DNA from: Holacanthus passer
Taxonomy: Eukaryota > Chordata > Actinopteri > Pomacanthidae
Direction of reading: 5' to 3'
Assembly: GCA_025331565.1 (NCBI GenBank)
Contig: JAFREQ010000091.1
Location: forward strand, 2,280,501-2,344,500
DNA length: 64,000 nucleotides
Shown here: positions 11,830 through 22,785 of the stretch, one piece after another
Position numbering within the stretch: the stretch's first letter is position 1
How the letters are laid out: every line of letters starts with the position of its first letter
Translations under genes and position numbers: made by a program
Notes under the pieces: generated by a model
The model's database searches: none
What the model was told of the DNA's origin: nothing
Seen by the model: the letters and a program-made list of their open reading frames with translations, nothing else

Positions 11830-14671
11830 AAAAGCTGTTTTTTCCCACTGGAGACAAGTCTAAAAAAATCCTTGAGTATAATCAAAATAATGTTCAAAAA
11901 TTTGGATGGGAGCATTGGTAGAATAACTGAAGGAGTTTCACTGAAGCCAAATTGCTACAGCACATATTGCATCAGCTGCTTGCTACATACTGTAACTAAA
12001 GCAGCACAACGCTCTCTGTACTTGCGCGATCATCCACATCCAATACTGAAAATGGATCAAATGCTGTGGTCATGGTTTAGCCAAATTTTTACCAATAAAC
12101 AAATTCTTTATAGGTAAGTCCGCGCAGTGCATGTATGGAATATCAACGAGTAGTTTTGTTGAAAAGTCAACTCATTCAGCTACACAGTTTCCACTACAGC
12201 AGCAGATACCTCAAGTAAGACACTTGTGTCAGTATCTTGGCAAACTGCTATGAATCGATAAGGTAGAAGTGGCATAGAGTCTTGTTGGTTGACAATATTT
12301 TCTATTAGCAAAGGTTGGTTTTGATCCATCAACAATTTTAATTGTCTTTAATAGCCTTAATAAATGTCTCTTAATCCTTAAACTGATTTTGCAAAGTTGG
12401 CCAAGACACAGAAACCTGAATAAGGTCACCAACCTGTTAAACTGTGGTAATGCATAAAATGAATCGATGCTAAATACACATTGATGAGCAGCTACTGTAA
12501 ATGTTATTTTGTTGCTTCCTGTAAAGAAATAGCGAAGTCAGAGCCTTCACCAGAATTCAGTTTTTTAGTTTGAAATCAAATGGCCGAAAGTGTTGAGGTG
12601 TAGTCTCAGGTATTCTTTGCTGGCCTCATTAAAAAATTCCTCAGCAATTTCTGGTTCATCCCAAAATTTGTCAGATATCCAATTTTGCCAATGTGTCTGG
12701 GAGAGATAAAAACTTCAAAAATTAATCAGCATTTCCCTGCTGGCCAATGTTAATTTGCACCCTCTATTTGCCATCTAATGAAGTGGGATGGACCGCAAAT
12801 ATCCTCACAATATTATAATCAGTATCATAAAATTCAGGATCTGAAGTATCTTACACACACACTTTGAAGTCTATTAAGTCAGTTACAAAATCCCTCTTGT
12901 CATAAGTCAAGACATATTTTTTTGCTGTCACGTGGAAAGCAGATGAGTTTACAGTATGTATGAATTTTTGCTGAATTATAGCCACGACTCCTCCAGGTAG
13001 ACTCACCAGTAAATAACAGCCAAATGCAGGTCTCCCAAATCTATCTTCCCTGGTTGAAACAGTCAATCTCTCTGAGAATTTATGATCCCGCAGGAATATA
13101 GACTTCTTAAGCTCTGCTGCGACGCGTCTGACAAACATACACTGGCAAGACACAGCAACTGCAAAAAGCCTCCGATTTGAACGAAAAGTGTTTTGTCATC
13201 CTTTTGCCTCCAAAACGCAAGTGCTCTGCTTCAAATCGATTTATATGGATCTGAGCTCTAAAATATAATATTTGCTTTGATTCCTTTTTGCACAAGTGTG
13301 TCTTAATAAAAGCAATGAACGACCTGCGGTTTGAAGGACAGATTTTTCTGCGTGCTTGTACTCTGCTTTTGACTGTCCTCATTCATTCGTAAATTTCTTT
13401 CTATGATCATTTTAGTTCCATGAGTATGTGTATAAAATGTTCCTTAAAAAGTTGAAAAGGAGGGTACAATAACAAAGGAAAAAAAGGTTGTTATTCTGTC
13501 TGACTCTTTCTCAGCCCATGCCTGATGTTAAAATATGAAGAAGAGGGAAAAAATGCAAGTGAAAAAAGTTCAACACATGTTCACACTTCTGTAACGACCG
13601 TCAGACATGTCTCCTTCTCCCCCTTCCTCCATCCTTGCTGTCAATCCTTAAGTACACAAGCTTTTAATTCTCTCTCTCCCTCCCTCCCTGTCTCCCTCTG
13701 TTCATTCCCTGATTACACACATTATTAATTAGACAGAGACTCAGGTGGTAACGGAGAAGACAGTGCAGGGCCCCAGCATGCAGCTCGTTCCCAAAGCTTG
13801 GTCCTCACCAGGCGGCCCGCTTCGGGCCCCACCGCGAAGACCACATCTCCTCAGATTGTTTTATTTTAATTTGCTCTAAACTGAATTTGAGCACATGTCT
13901 CGGAGCTGCAGTGTGTCTGTGTGGCAGGGGTGGATGGGTGGGTGGGTGTCTGCACCAGTGAGCTTCAGACAGACAGAGCTGGAACGTAACCTTTTCTGCG
14001 TCATCTCTCTTTCTGTTTAATTCTGATAGAAACTTTCTTCTCGTGTCTGCGAGGGAAGTTGTAGAAATGAGATTTAAGCACGCGCTGTCGTCAAACAGTG
14101 TCATTTACTCACTGAACGTGGGGCTTCTTAAACGTTTCACCGCCTACATCTCAGGTGGGGATGGAAAATAAGCTTCCTGACAGTTTCTAAAAACCCATCA
14201 CGACTCAAAACACAGGCTGAACTCCACTGTTGATCCAGATTACAGAAGTAAACAAGCCTTCCACACCCTCGAAACACATGTAAAATTCATATTAAAGTGT
14301 CACTGACAGAGTCCTTGTATCAAAAACTCCTGTGTTTGTTTGTGGATGTGTGTTGATGTGTGGGTGTGTGAAGTCCTAGTTTGCAGGCAGAGCGTGGTCT
14401 CGCTCTCACTGAAGAATCTGGAGGTGTAAAAACCAAGGACACACACTCACACACCTGTCAAATCACTATGTGCCTCATCAATATCTCTTAAGTCGGTTGA
14501 AAGATTTAGAGAGAAATGGTAACACTGATGAGAGACACACATGCACACACACACACAGCCATAATAACTTTGACTGTTCATTTGCTTCTTTGTGCCAGGT
14601 ACGTGTGGGTGTGAATAAGGACTGAGGATAGATTCATTCCATTTTGGAAATGACTGGCTACCTGACTCCAT

Positions 14672-14672
<1 letters not shown>
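11830..14672. other. Unassigned; several short open frames and a small GC-rich patch
   Basis: Minus-strand frames of 100 codons (12851-13153) and 91 codons (13107-13382) overlap end to end and show no domain. 13.74-13.86 kb is GC-richer than its surroundings and holds a hairpin GGCCCG-CTT-CGGGCC (13814-13828). Short CT- and GGGT-rich runs lie near 13.68 and 13.93 kb. None of this is enough to call a gene or promoter. Confidence 0.45.

Positions 14673-14716
<44 letters not shown>
14673..14716. repeat. (GT)22 microsatellite
   Basis: Perfect 44-bp GT run. The 110- and 145-codon minus-strand frames across it translate it as a His-Thr run and have no domain outside it, so I do not treat them as genes. 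Confidence 0.97.
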
Positions 14717-14719
<3 letters not shown>

Positions 14720-15599
14720 GGCTGCCCTCTTTTCTTTGAGGCGCATACTATTCCTAACAAAATTACCTGTGAGGTACAATTGTAGTGCAACAGATTAAGT
14801 TGAGGCCTTCCTCCATACTGAGAACAGTAGAAGCACAAGTAGAAGCTTGAACTTCCATTCTTGGGAGTTTTGGACAGTTTGTTTTTTTCTGTGCTGTCTC
14901 GAAGGTGTTCCAATCTATGTGAATGCAGCATTAAACTTTTTACCACACAATCCAACTTCCGCATTGTGAACGTAGCAGAGGGCAGCGAGACTGGCAGAGA
15001 ACTGAAGCAGTTCATAGTAGACTAATTGATGAAAACAGTGGAACCGGAGAACCAGACCAGACCAGAGGACCAGAATGACAGTCCCCCAAGTCCAGGTCTT
15101 TCATTGTGTGCCTTCATAACTACTCTAATAAGGAAAAAATATGAAGATGTGCCATGAAATAAAAACTAAAGCATACTAAAATACTTTGAGAGTGTACTCG
15201 AAAGAGAGCAGCTCTTAATGACATTAAACAGGAGCTGTACAGAAAAAGGCTTCAGACCGTTCAACACAGTGTGCCTGTGTGTCACCTTTGAAGAAGGATC
15301 CATTTACTTCCGTTCTCCTGGAGAAGTACAAGCCATCTGCGACCAGGGGATAGCTAGTTAAAGAAGTCATGGCATCATAATAACATGAGCAGACACACGT
15401 AGACGTTCATCTATGTAAAGTGTATTATAATCTCAAGGTTACAGTTTCACACAATGCTTGTTAGTGTTTATGCTCTTAATTGGAATGATTATTAGGTTTT
15501 ATATCCAATATTCCTACTCTAATCTTTCATTATTTAATATTCAGAGGAGATCTGAATTGATCCAGTCTGGATAGATCGAACCCTATATTATGACAACCT
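14717..15599. other. Unassigned sequence upstream of a LINE remnant
   Basis: No repeat or gene signature recognised. The 5' limit of the LINE that follows is uncertain, and part of this stretch could be worn LINE sequence. Confidence 0.45.
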
Positions 15600-17010
15600 A
15601 CAAAAATGGCCCTGTCAACGTTTATGGGATAATTGGACCAATAACTTTCTATTCACATACTCACTAGTCCTATTCTCAAATAGATTGTTTTATTGATAAA
15701 ACTCTCCTTCTATCAGTGGCAAATTCAAAATACTCTGTGATAGTACAACCTGACTATGCTCTATTAATCCTAAAACTATCCATTAATCTGTTGCAGAAAC
15801 CCTGAAATCCATGGAGGTTCAACTCTCTTCTGCTTTGGGATAAAGTCTTTTATGATTTGATTGTGTTTGATACATAACACGTGTACACAATGTAAATGTA
15901 AACGTGTCTCCATCTCCTCTTTGGGATACTCTTAAAATTCTCATTGGGGGGGAATTATAGCCTTTTCTTCTTTACAAAATAAATTGCACAGAGAGAAACA
16001 GGATCAATTCATGAAATCAAACAGAGATTTAGATTTACAAAACTCAGTGACCCCAGAACTTTGGAAACAGAGATTCAATTTACAAAAGGAGTGGGACTTG
16101 CTGACAGCAGGCAAAGTTGAAAAACAGTTACTGCGTGCTTAAGTATTTCATTATGGTGAGAAAGCAGGACGGTTACATTTCTAATGATTTGACAGTAATT
16201 CCATCCAAAATTAATGATATCTTCAAAGACTATTGCTATAATTCAGAGTCCACCCAATAATATTGACATGGGAAAGTTCCTCAAGGGTCTTATGTTCCCT
16301 GATATTGATGATGGCCAAGAAAGGAAACTTCATCAACCACTGAATATAGACAAGATAATGGGTGTTAAAACAATCAAATCAAATAAAAAATCAGATAACC
16401 TATTAGCACTTTTGCTTATTATGGTCAATTACTCTTCAATCCAAGTTTCCCTGCTACAAACCCTTACAAGTACATCAATTACTCTATTGTTAAGCCCTGG
16501 AAAGGATACAAATGAATGTGGCTTGTACCCGTACAATATTTCTTCCTAATGCAGATAATAAAATGCAGGCGAAGGTCCTAGCCATTGCTCTGGAAACAGT
16601 TATTCACCAGGTAATCTCTGATGACCATTTTCATATTAAATATTAGTTACTCCTATGTCTGCAGAGGTTCAAGATATGTTTATATCTCCAGATGCAGAAA
16701 AAAGGCATTTCTTAGAATGAAATGGCCACATTTGTTTAGGAGCTGGAAAAGTTTTGTTTTGGTCCTAAATTTGTGAAATGAGTAAAAGTCCTTTACTCCT
16801 CAGCCAGGGCCTGGGTCATTATCAGTAGATCAAACTCAGAATATTATAAATTGAGGTATCATCAAGACTACTCTTTAAGTTCCTTCTTATTTGCATCAGC
16901 TATTACACTATTATAGATTGCTCTTACAGCATCTGCAAGTAAATCACCACTGGGCTTTCTCGGGCTCTCCACATGATGATCATAGATGTTGACCGGCTGG
17001 TCATGAACAG
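15600..17010 (+). mobile_element. Degenerate L1/Tx1-like LINE (endonuclease end to mid reverse transcriptase)
   Basis: Conceptual translation in shifting frames follows the usual order of an L1-clade ORF2. First comes the tail of the endonuclease region (words like YSQIDCFI and LLILKLSINLLQKP at about 15.66-15.80 kb). A linker follows (WKQRFNLQKEWDLLTAGK near 16.06-16.12 kb), then the reverse transcriptase start (KLHQPLNIDKIMGVKTIKS at about 16.33-16.38 kb). Next are a TSTSITLLLSPGKDTNECG block near 16.47-16.53 kb and AKVLAIALETVIHQVISDD near 16.57-16.62 kb. The last traces (W-PHLFRSWKSF and a Gln-Gly/Pro-Leu-type stretch) lie at 16.72-16.97 kb. Stops and frameshifts break every domain, and neither the catalytic YADD box nor a 3' tail is visible. 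The only long frame left is 111 codons at 16214-16549. This is an old, dead insertion. Confidence 0.85.
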
Positions 17011-17059
17011 CTGAAGTTTACAAAAACATTAGATAGAGCTAGACAGAAGAATACTGTGA

Positions 17060-17560
17060 TGTTTACTTGTTTCTACTTTTTAATTTGCGTGAAAAGCTTA
17101 AACTGACTGATGTTTGCCACCAATCTGCGCTTCCATCTGTTTTACTACAGATGTGACTTGTCGCCTGCTGGAATCCGTGGACTTCCATTGTTCTCAAAAC
17201 CAATTAAAAGCAGCTTGCAGAGACACCGCTGCCTTGACTGATGTAATCCATCACAGTACACAACACCTGTATCACTTTATAACTCCACAATTGAGCCAAA
17301 GTGGTTTCACTGTACCAGAGCTGGAAACAGATCACTGTGTCCAGCAGACATCTGTTCTTGGTCTCCACCAACTCCTGAGGGAAATATCTGGCTCTTTAGG
17401 TGCTAAATGCTCCACAATGTTCAACAGCTAGTCACTAACTGTGTCTGTTTATTGTTGGTAAGTGAGTTGGTGGTGTACAGCAGGTTTTTAGAGCCTTTGC
17501 TCCGAAAACAGCTGCCTAAACAGTAAAGTTCTGAGCTGGAAAGCAGAACAATCAGAAACT
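17060..17560 (+). repeat. Dispersed repeat, family A, copy 2
   Basis: Contains the family core CTGAGGGAAATATCTGGCTC at about 17374-17393, then a GCTAAATGCTCCAC / GTTCAACAGCTAGTCACTAAC block, and a downstream part with CAGGTTTTTAGAGCC and GAAAACAGCTGCCTAAACAG. This is the longest of the three copies and the best starting point for a consensus. The 105-codon frame at 17114-17431 crosses the repeat and is not regarded as a gene. Confidence 0.75.
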
Positions 17561-17618
17561 CGGCACATTTGCAGATTCATACATTCACATTGTTTTCATA
17601 TTTCTAAACTGTTATTGT

Positions 17619-17635
17619 AAAAAAAAAAAAAAAAA
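17619..17635. repeat. A17 homopolymer
   Basis: Seventeen consecutive A. It sits 60-80 bp past the family A copy and could be a retroposon poly(A) tail, but the intervening sequence is not recognised. Confidence 0.9.
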
Positions 17636-17917
17636 TGATTAAAGCTGCTTTAAAATTTTCATGATCATCTCAATTTGTGATGCTAATTATGATCATCATT
17701 TTTCAAAAATGTATTTACATTGAGTAATTATCTCTATGTATAGGTGTTTTTTTGGTAGTCCAGTACATAAAGGACGCAAGAAAATAGGAAGACAATGCAT
17801 ACATTTAATCTACATCTACATTTCATCTGGTTGTAGCATCACTGTCTCTACACTGCGGCAGAACTGCATCAAGTTACTGCTGATTCAAAACTAATATTTC
17901 CAACTACTGCTGGTTTC

Positions 17918-17943
17918 TGGCTTTTACTGTGAAGCAGCCACAG
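17918..17943 (+). repeat. 26-bp word shared with 39795-39820
   Basis: The stretch with CTGTGAAGCAGCCACAGG matches 39795-39820 at 25 of 26 positions in the same orientation. Similarity fades quickly on both sides. It probably marks a further short dispersed repeat. Confidence 0.5.
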
Positions 17944-17994
17944 GTATCACAGTGCATTTGCCACTGTCGTTAGCACTGACCACAGCTGAGGGCT

Positions 17995-18470
17995 GTACTA
18001 CGAAGCGAGGTAACCGGCTTATCGGGGTAAGTTCAGGAGTAACTTCGTGATATCGGGGGTAACTTCCTGATTAACCCGTACTACGAAGGTGGATGGATTT
18101 TACTCGAGGTGTGTTGTCATGGCAATTTTCGCTGCGTCTCTAAACTGCTCGTAGCAGTTTATGTTCATGGTTAACTCAAGGTTACTCTGTGTAAGCCCCA
18201 CCCCTCCACTACAATTGGTCAAGAAAAATGATTTGACATTTGGAAGAGCCAGTTGATATTGGCACGCGGGTTATGAGCGTCTCAGTCCGCAGGGCGACGG
18301 TGTTTAGAGACTGGAGTTCACCCCGATGATGTTCTCTATGAAAGATATGGATTTCAGTGTCTCTGTCAGCTTCTGGGTCCAGACGTCTCTGCAGCCAGAG
18401 GCCGGAGTAAAGCCTCACTGTTGGACACACAGTGTATAAGGCTACACAACACATCTGTCCTCAGTGTTAA
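17995..18470 (+). mobile_element. PIF/Harbinger transposon, 5' end and transposase N-terminus (broken)
   Basis: The left part holds GTACTACGAAG twice (17995-18005 and 18078-18088) among GGGTAACTTC/CGGGTAA words, the kind of subterminal sequence seen at the ends of fish Harbinger elements. From about 18300 a transposase-like frame reads VFRDW(S)SP, then after a frameshift DDVLYERYGFQ and LCQLLGPDV. This matches the N-terminal helical region of HARBI1-type transposases (pattern: ELYERYRF...LCQLLGP). The next codons drift and stop by about 18470. No DDE catalytic part is present: the element is cut off before the LINE tail that starts at 18571. It is a different lineage from the Harbinger copy at 56 kb. 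Confidence 0.75.
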
Positions 18471-18570
18471 TGATCAGGACGATTAATACACACCTTGATA
18501 GAATATTTGTATATTTCATCCTGACTTGTTGCAGCTGAAACTACTATTAGAATGAAGTTATTGTTAACTT

Positions 18571-19600
18571 TCAATTCAATTCAATTCAATTTTATTCGTA
18601 TAGCGCCAAACAACAAAAGTTATCTCAAGGCACTTTACATACAGAGCAGGTCTAGACCATACTCTTTATAATATTACTTATAGAGACCCAACAGTTCCCA
18701 TCATGAGCAAGCACTTGAAGTGACAGTGGTGAGGAAAAACTTCCTTTTAACAGGCAGAAAACTCGGACAGAACCAGGCTCATTGATGGACAGCCATCTGC
18801 CGTGACTGGTTGGGTTTAGAGAGAGACAGACAGAGAGACAGAGAGAGAGAGAATGGGGGGGGGCATGCAATACTACAATCCACAGGTGTGACGATAATGA
18901 TAATAACAGTATTAGCACAAAACTACGAGAGAGTGAAGTGGCATTACTAAGATGCATTGATGGGTTATGAATGGATACAGGTGGAGGAGAGAGAGAAGGG
19001 AAGTTAAGCTCAGTGCATCATGGGAAGTCCCCCGGCAGTCTAGGCCTATAGCAGCATAACTAAGGGATGCCTCAGGGTTCACCTGGACCAACCCGAACTA
19101 TAAGCTTTGTCAAAGAGGAAGGTTTTAAGCCTACTCTTAAATGTGGAAAGGGTGTCTGCCTCCTGAACCCAGACTGGGATCTGATTCCACAGGAGAGGAG
19201 CTTGATAACTGAAGGCTCTGGCCTTCAGGCTCTGAATCTGGGAACCAAAGAAACCCTGCATTCTGGGAGCGTAGTCCTCTATTGGGAAGATAGGGTACAA
19301 TGAGCTCTTGAAGATATGATGGTGCTTGACCATTAAGAGCTTTATAGGTTAGCAGAAGGATTTTAAATTCAATTCTTGATTTGACAGGGAGCCAGTGCAA
19401 AGAAGCCAAAAGGAGTGAAATGTGATCTCTTTTCCTTGTTCTTGTCAATACACGTGCAGCAGCATTCTGGATCAACTGAATAGTCTTTAACGACTTATTG
19501 GAGCAGCCTGATAATAGAGAATTGCAGTAGTCCAGCCTAGAAGCAACAAATGCATGGACTAGTTTTTATGCATCTTTTTGGGACAGGATATGTCTGATTT
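18571..19600 (-). mobile_element. L2/Rex1-like LINE, 3' half (reverse transcriptase C-terminus and 3' UTR)
   Basis: Read on the minus strand from about 19600, translation gives HAFVASRLDYCNSLLSG and then (112-codon frame ending at 19137) NAAARVLTRTRKRDHI, LLASLHWLPVKSRIEFK and LLLTYKALNGQAPSYL. These are hallmarks of the C-terminal end of reverse transcriptases in the Jockey/L2/Rex1 group. After a frameshift between 19333 and 19137 a second frame continues with FSYQAPLLWNQIPVWV and TLSTFKSRLKTFLFDKAYS, the normal C-terminus. A 500-bp 3' UTR follows, with the fish-typical words CAGATGGCTGTCCATCAATG and GACCTGCTCTGTATGTAAAG, and it ends in ATTGAATTGAATTGAA repeats at 18571-18592. The 5' half (endonuclease and RT palm) is missing, as usual for 5'-truncated LINE insertions. 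A GA-rich patch (18816-18852) and G9 run lie inside the UTR. Confidence 0.92.
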
Positions 19601-20159
19601 TTTGCTATAACAGCAGCTTTACATTCATGCAGGTCGGTCTACAGCCGAGGAGCTTTAGGAGCAGATCTTCATTCATTAACACAGAGGAACGGCTCCGTTT
19701 CACAGATGGAGCCATGTGGAGGCTGGAACTGAATTATCCTCATTGCTTTCACATATTCAGATTATTTAGATTTAGACTATTTTACATGTCCTTACATCTC
19801 AATCATATTACAAATAAAAGAAGAGTCCGTAAGACAAATAAAGGCAAGAACACTGAACTAATGAATTTACTGTGTCTGCAGTCAACAAGCCTCCCTGACT
19901 CTGTTTCTTTACGTTTCTTTAAACTCTTCATATCCTGACATGATCAAAGTGCATATTCTTGAAGGTTTTGGCATGAAGTAGAGGGTAAAGATGGGTTGTT
20001 GAGAAGGAATGAATGAGGTCAGTGGAGATCATATTGTGAGTGTGCTCTGTAACCTGCTGCCTTTCCGTCGTTATTGCTGAGACATGTCCTCATATTTAGC
20101 ATTCCTGGGGAAATGCCGCTAACAGAGACCTTACTAAGCCAGTGGCAGGGTATCAGGTG
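19601..20159. other. Unassigned
   Basis: The 103-codon plus-strand frame at 19627-19938 begins at the LINE border and has no domain. Nothing else recognised. Confidence 0.45.
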
Positions 20160-20670
20160 TGTGTTAGTGTGTGTGTGTGTGTGTGGTGTATCCCCATGGT
20201 AACCACGTGGAGGAACGGTTCGGTTTGTCACCTGACTCTGGTACCGTAGTACAGAAATGTGTGTGTGTGTGTCACAAAGACAAGAGAACGAGTGTGCAAT
20301 TTAGCCACGTATGCAGATTAGAAAGAGAGAGAGCGATGTGAGATATACTTTATGCAGCAACTCGGTATCGCATGTACATATGGCTCTTGGGATATTAGCA
20401 GTGCACCTTGGGGGAGAGCGAGAGAGAGAGAGAGTAATAAGGTGTTTTCCACTGACCTTGCAGAGTGGCACCAGGAGGCGAAGCAACATTGGTATTTAGG
20501 CACTCAACAGTGCCACAGGGGTAGTCATTTATTGTGTATGTGTGTTTGTGTGCATCTGTGTGTGTGTGTGTCTGGGTGTCTGTTCACCCATCTGTTGTGT
20601 CCACCCCGGGGACAACAGCAGCAGTTCAAATTCTCACTCACACACACACACACACGCACATGGAGACGGA
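20160..20670. repeat. Cluster of GT, GA and CA microsatellites
   Basis: Short GT runs lie near 20165-20184 and 20258-20272, an AG run near 20417-20433, mixed GT at 20535-20575, and CA near 20637-20656. The seven overlapping frames of 60-115 codons in 20.3-20.9 kb on both strands are artefacts of these repeats. Confidence 0.85.
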
Positions 20671-21983
20671 GAGGCAGCGAGAGGACGGGTACATAGAAAC
20701 AAATTCACAAATTGTGTTCATGATGAAAGTGTGATAATTAAACATATTTTGAAGGAACTCCAGTGTGAGAGCAGTAAATAAAAATTCAGCAGCCCTGCAG
20801 CTAGCACAGAGTGTTTTGCTGCGGAACATTTCTGCAGGGCAGGTGCAATAATGTTTAATCTTAACGATATTCATTTATTCATTAGTTTAATTAACATAAA
20901 CACTCTGAGAGTCTGAGAACACAGGATGTACACTGTATTTTACTTCTGTCATGTGTGTCAGATTTCATGGATAAGCCAAATGGATTTCCTCACAGCCAGT
21001 ATGTCATTTTTGAGAAGCTGCATCCTGCTTGGTGAGGACCAGGCCGAGCAGGATGCCTGCAGAGGTAGACGTGTATCGGCAGGACCACAGTCATCTCAGA
21101 TTCGGTCGTTGCACGACAGCATGATATCTGCAGGCAGTATGTTACACATTCATGTCTGCATACAGTACACAAGCACATGGGTGGTCAGTTCTTAAACCCG
21201 CTTGTCTGCCCTGTGAGGCATCGCAACCAGCATGCACATTCAGAATGATATCTTTGGGATGAAAGGAGGTTTCACAGAGAGTCCCTCAGGGATAATGTTC
21301 GGAATTTTAAGATCATTGACACCTACAGAGACCAGCAGAGACCTACACAGACTGACAGGTTTTGCAGTCTCAGTGTGTATTTCCATGACTTTGACTCAGT
21401 GCTGACCAGAACGCTCTTCTTGCCTTCTTCTTCAACACTTCTTATTAATGTCTCTACTTATTTTGAATTGACCGTATTTTCTCTAATTTCATGCTTTTTA
21501 TTGCATTCTATTTACCACAAGATGCATTGATCTGTCTTTTCAGACATGTATTTTGAGTTATGTATGACTGTGGATTGCCTATTGATTGCTTAATCATCTC
21601 ATTTCTTTGATGTTTCACAGTTTGTGATTGATTGTTTGAGCCTATATTTTTTATGTAATGTTATAACTTATTGCATCCACCCATATCTGGTTCTGGATCA
21701 CAATGGTACCAGGCTGTTTTTTGATGTCTGTTTGCACTGTTTCCCTATGTCTCACTGCGCTCCTTCTCCAGTCTGCATTTCCCTGCACACCAGCCCTACA
21801 CCAAGTCTCCCTACCCTCTCCCTCAGTGTTTTCCCCAGCCAGTCAGCTCCTACATGCACCTTCTCCCCACTCACCTGTTCCATATTCTCTCTTCAGCTCC
21901 TCAAAACATATACCGGACCCAGTCATTCATCCCCCAACAGTTCATCCTAGTACCTTGTGTTTCTAGCATGCCAACCCATTCCT
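20671..21983. other. Mostly unassigned; CT-rich end may be repeat
   Basis: 21.75-21.95 kb is pyrimidine-rich (CACCTTCTCCCCACTCACCTGTTCC) and resembles the CACCTGTTCCTCATTCCCTC region at 45.79 kb, so it may be a worn copy of that dispersed repeat. The 108-codon frame at 21624-21950 comes from this composition. The rest shows nothing. Confidence 0.4.
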
Positions 21984-22205
21984 AGGATGCGTTCCAATAC
22001 CCATACTACCATACTTATATATACGTATGTCCCCATGCAGTAGTAGTCTGTCAAATGCAGTATGCAAAAGTATCTGGATATCCTACTGCACCCAGTCTCA
22101 TTTTGCTACAAGCCAGCATGCTTTTCTGGCAGCTCTGACCCACAGTTCTCTACGCAGAGAAAGATGACAGCTCATTGGCGGACTAATTTATATACTGCCA
22201 GGTTA
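21984..22205 (+). mobile_element. Non-autonomous DNA-element fragment
   Basis: GGATGCGTTCCAATACCCAT, GTCCCCATGCAGTAGTAG, AAGCCAGCATGCTTTTCTGG and GACCCACAGTTCTCTACGCA occur in the order of a common fish repeat whose ends read as a short DNA transposon. There is no coding capacity. It abuts the LINE fragment that starts near 22200, so one of the two probably inserted into the other. Terminal repeats and target-site duplications are not clear. Confidence 0.55.
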
Positions 22206-22454
22206 TTGTGCCTGGAATACCTTCAAATGGAGGCATCTTAATCAGATGCCCTGACCACCCAAACTGGCTCCTTTCAATGCAAAGAAGCAATAGTTCCTAA
22301 GGATGACCCAGTATACCTTACTTGTTCGTATCCACAGTCTCAGTCTTTGGAGAGCCCAAGCTAATGACCCTCGGTGAGGTTTGGCATGTAGATCAAATGG
22401 TATATCAAGATCTTTGCCCCATGATCATGACAGTCTTATGCATTGCTAGTGATT
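22200..22454 (-). mobile_element. LINE reverse transcriptase C-terminus, downstream piece
   Basis: On the minus strand the piece runs from a stretch like IYHLIYMPNLTEGH (22.35-22.41 kb, where intact elements read IYRSIYVPTLTYGHE) to CIERSQFGWSGHLIKMPP (22.21-22.27 kb). Intact copies read ERSQLRWFGHLIRMPP at this point. Stops and frameshifts are present. It is the continuation of the fragment at 22650-22785; the two were one LINE before a SINE landed between them. Confidence 0.85.
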
Positions 22455-22648
22455 CTACAATTTCATTTAACATTTTTATCCAAAGCAACGTACATTCACA
22501 TGCCAGTGACAACAGCCATTGGGGGCAATTTTGGGGTTCAGTATCTTGCCCAAGGACACTTCAACACATAGACTGCAGGGGCCAGGGATTGAACCATCAA
22601 CCTTCCGATTGAGTGGACAACCACTCTACCTCCTGAGCTACAGCCACA
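22455..22648 (-). mobile_element. tRNA-derived SINE, inserted in a LINE
   Basis: The minus strand begins GGCTGTAGCTCAGGAGGTAG with an A box TAGCTCAGGAGG (22629-22640) and has a B box GGTTCAATCCC (22585-22595), the internal RNA polymerase III promoter of a tRNA-derived SINE. The body follows, with GAAGTGTCCTTGGGCAAGAT and CTGAACCCCAAAATTGCCCC. It ends with GCTTTGGATAAAAATGTTAA, a tail resembling the GCTTTGGATAAAAGCGTCTG end found on many fish retroposons. Both boxes are well preserved, so this copy is younger than the LINE it interrupts. I could not identify a clear target-site duplication. The 96-codon frame at 22322-22612 spans the junction and is not a gene. Confidence 0.88.
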
Positions 22649-22649
22649 A

Positions 22650-22785
22650 AATCCATCTGTTGATCTCACGGCCCATCCAGCCTTGACTCACGAAGAGGAC
22701 CCCAAGATACTAGCACTCCTTCACTTGGGGCAGAAACTTACTCCCAACCAAAAAGGGACAACCCACCATTTATAGGTGGAGTGGA
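22650..22785 (-). mobile_element. LINE reverse transcriptase C-terminus, upstream piece
   Basis: The minus strand translates as LPQVKEC-stop-YLGVLFVSQG and then WMGREINRW, matching the conserved LPQVEEFKYLGVLFTSEG / MEREIDRRI stretch that follows the palm domain in a common teleost LINE. One in-frame stop is visible. Together with 22200-22454 it forms one colinear relic in which the sequence between REIDRR and IYRSIY carries the SINE. Confidence 0.85.

Noticed and set aside
12851..13382. Two overlapping minus-strand frames (100 and 91 codons) as exons of one gene
   Set aside because: One GTGAG-type donor-like site occurs (near 13000) but no matching acceptor and no recognisable protein.
14447..15015. 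Minus-strand open frames of 110 and 145 codons
   Set aside because: They run through the (GT)22 microsatellite, overlap each other in different frames, and show no domain.
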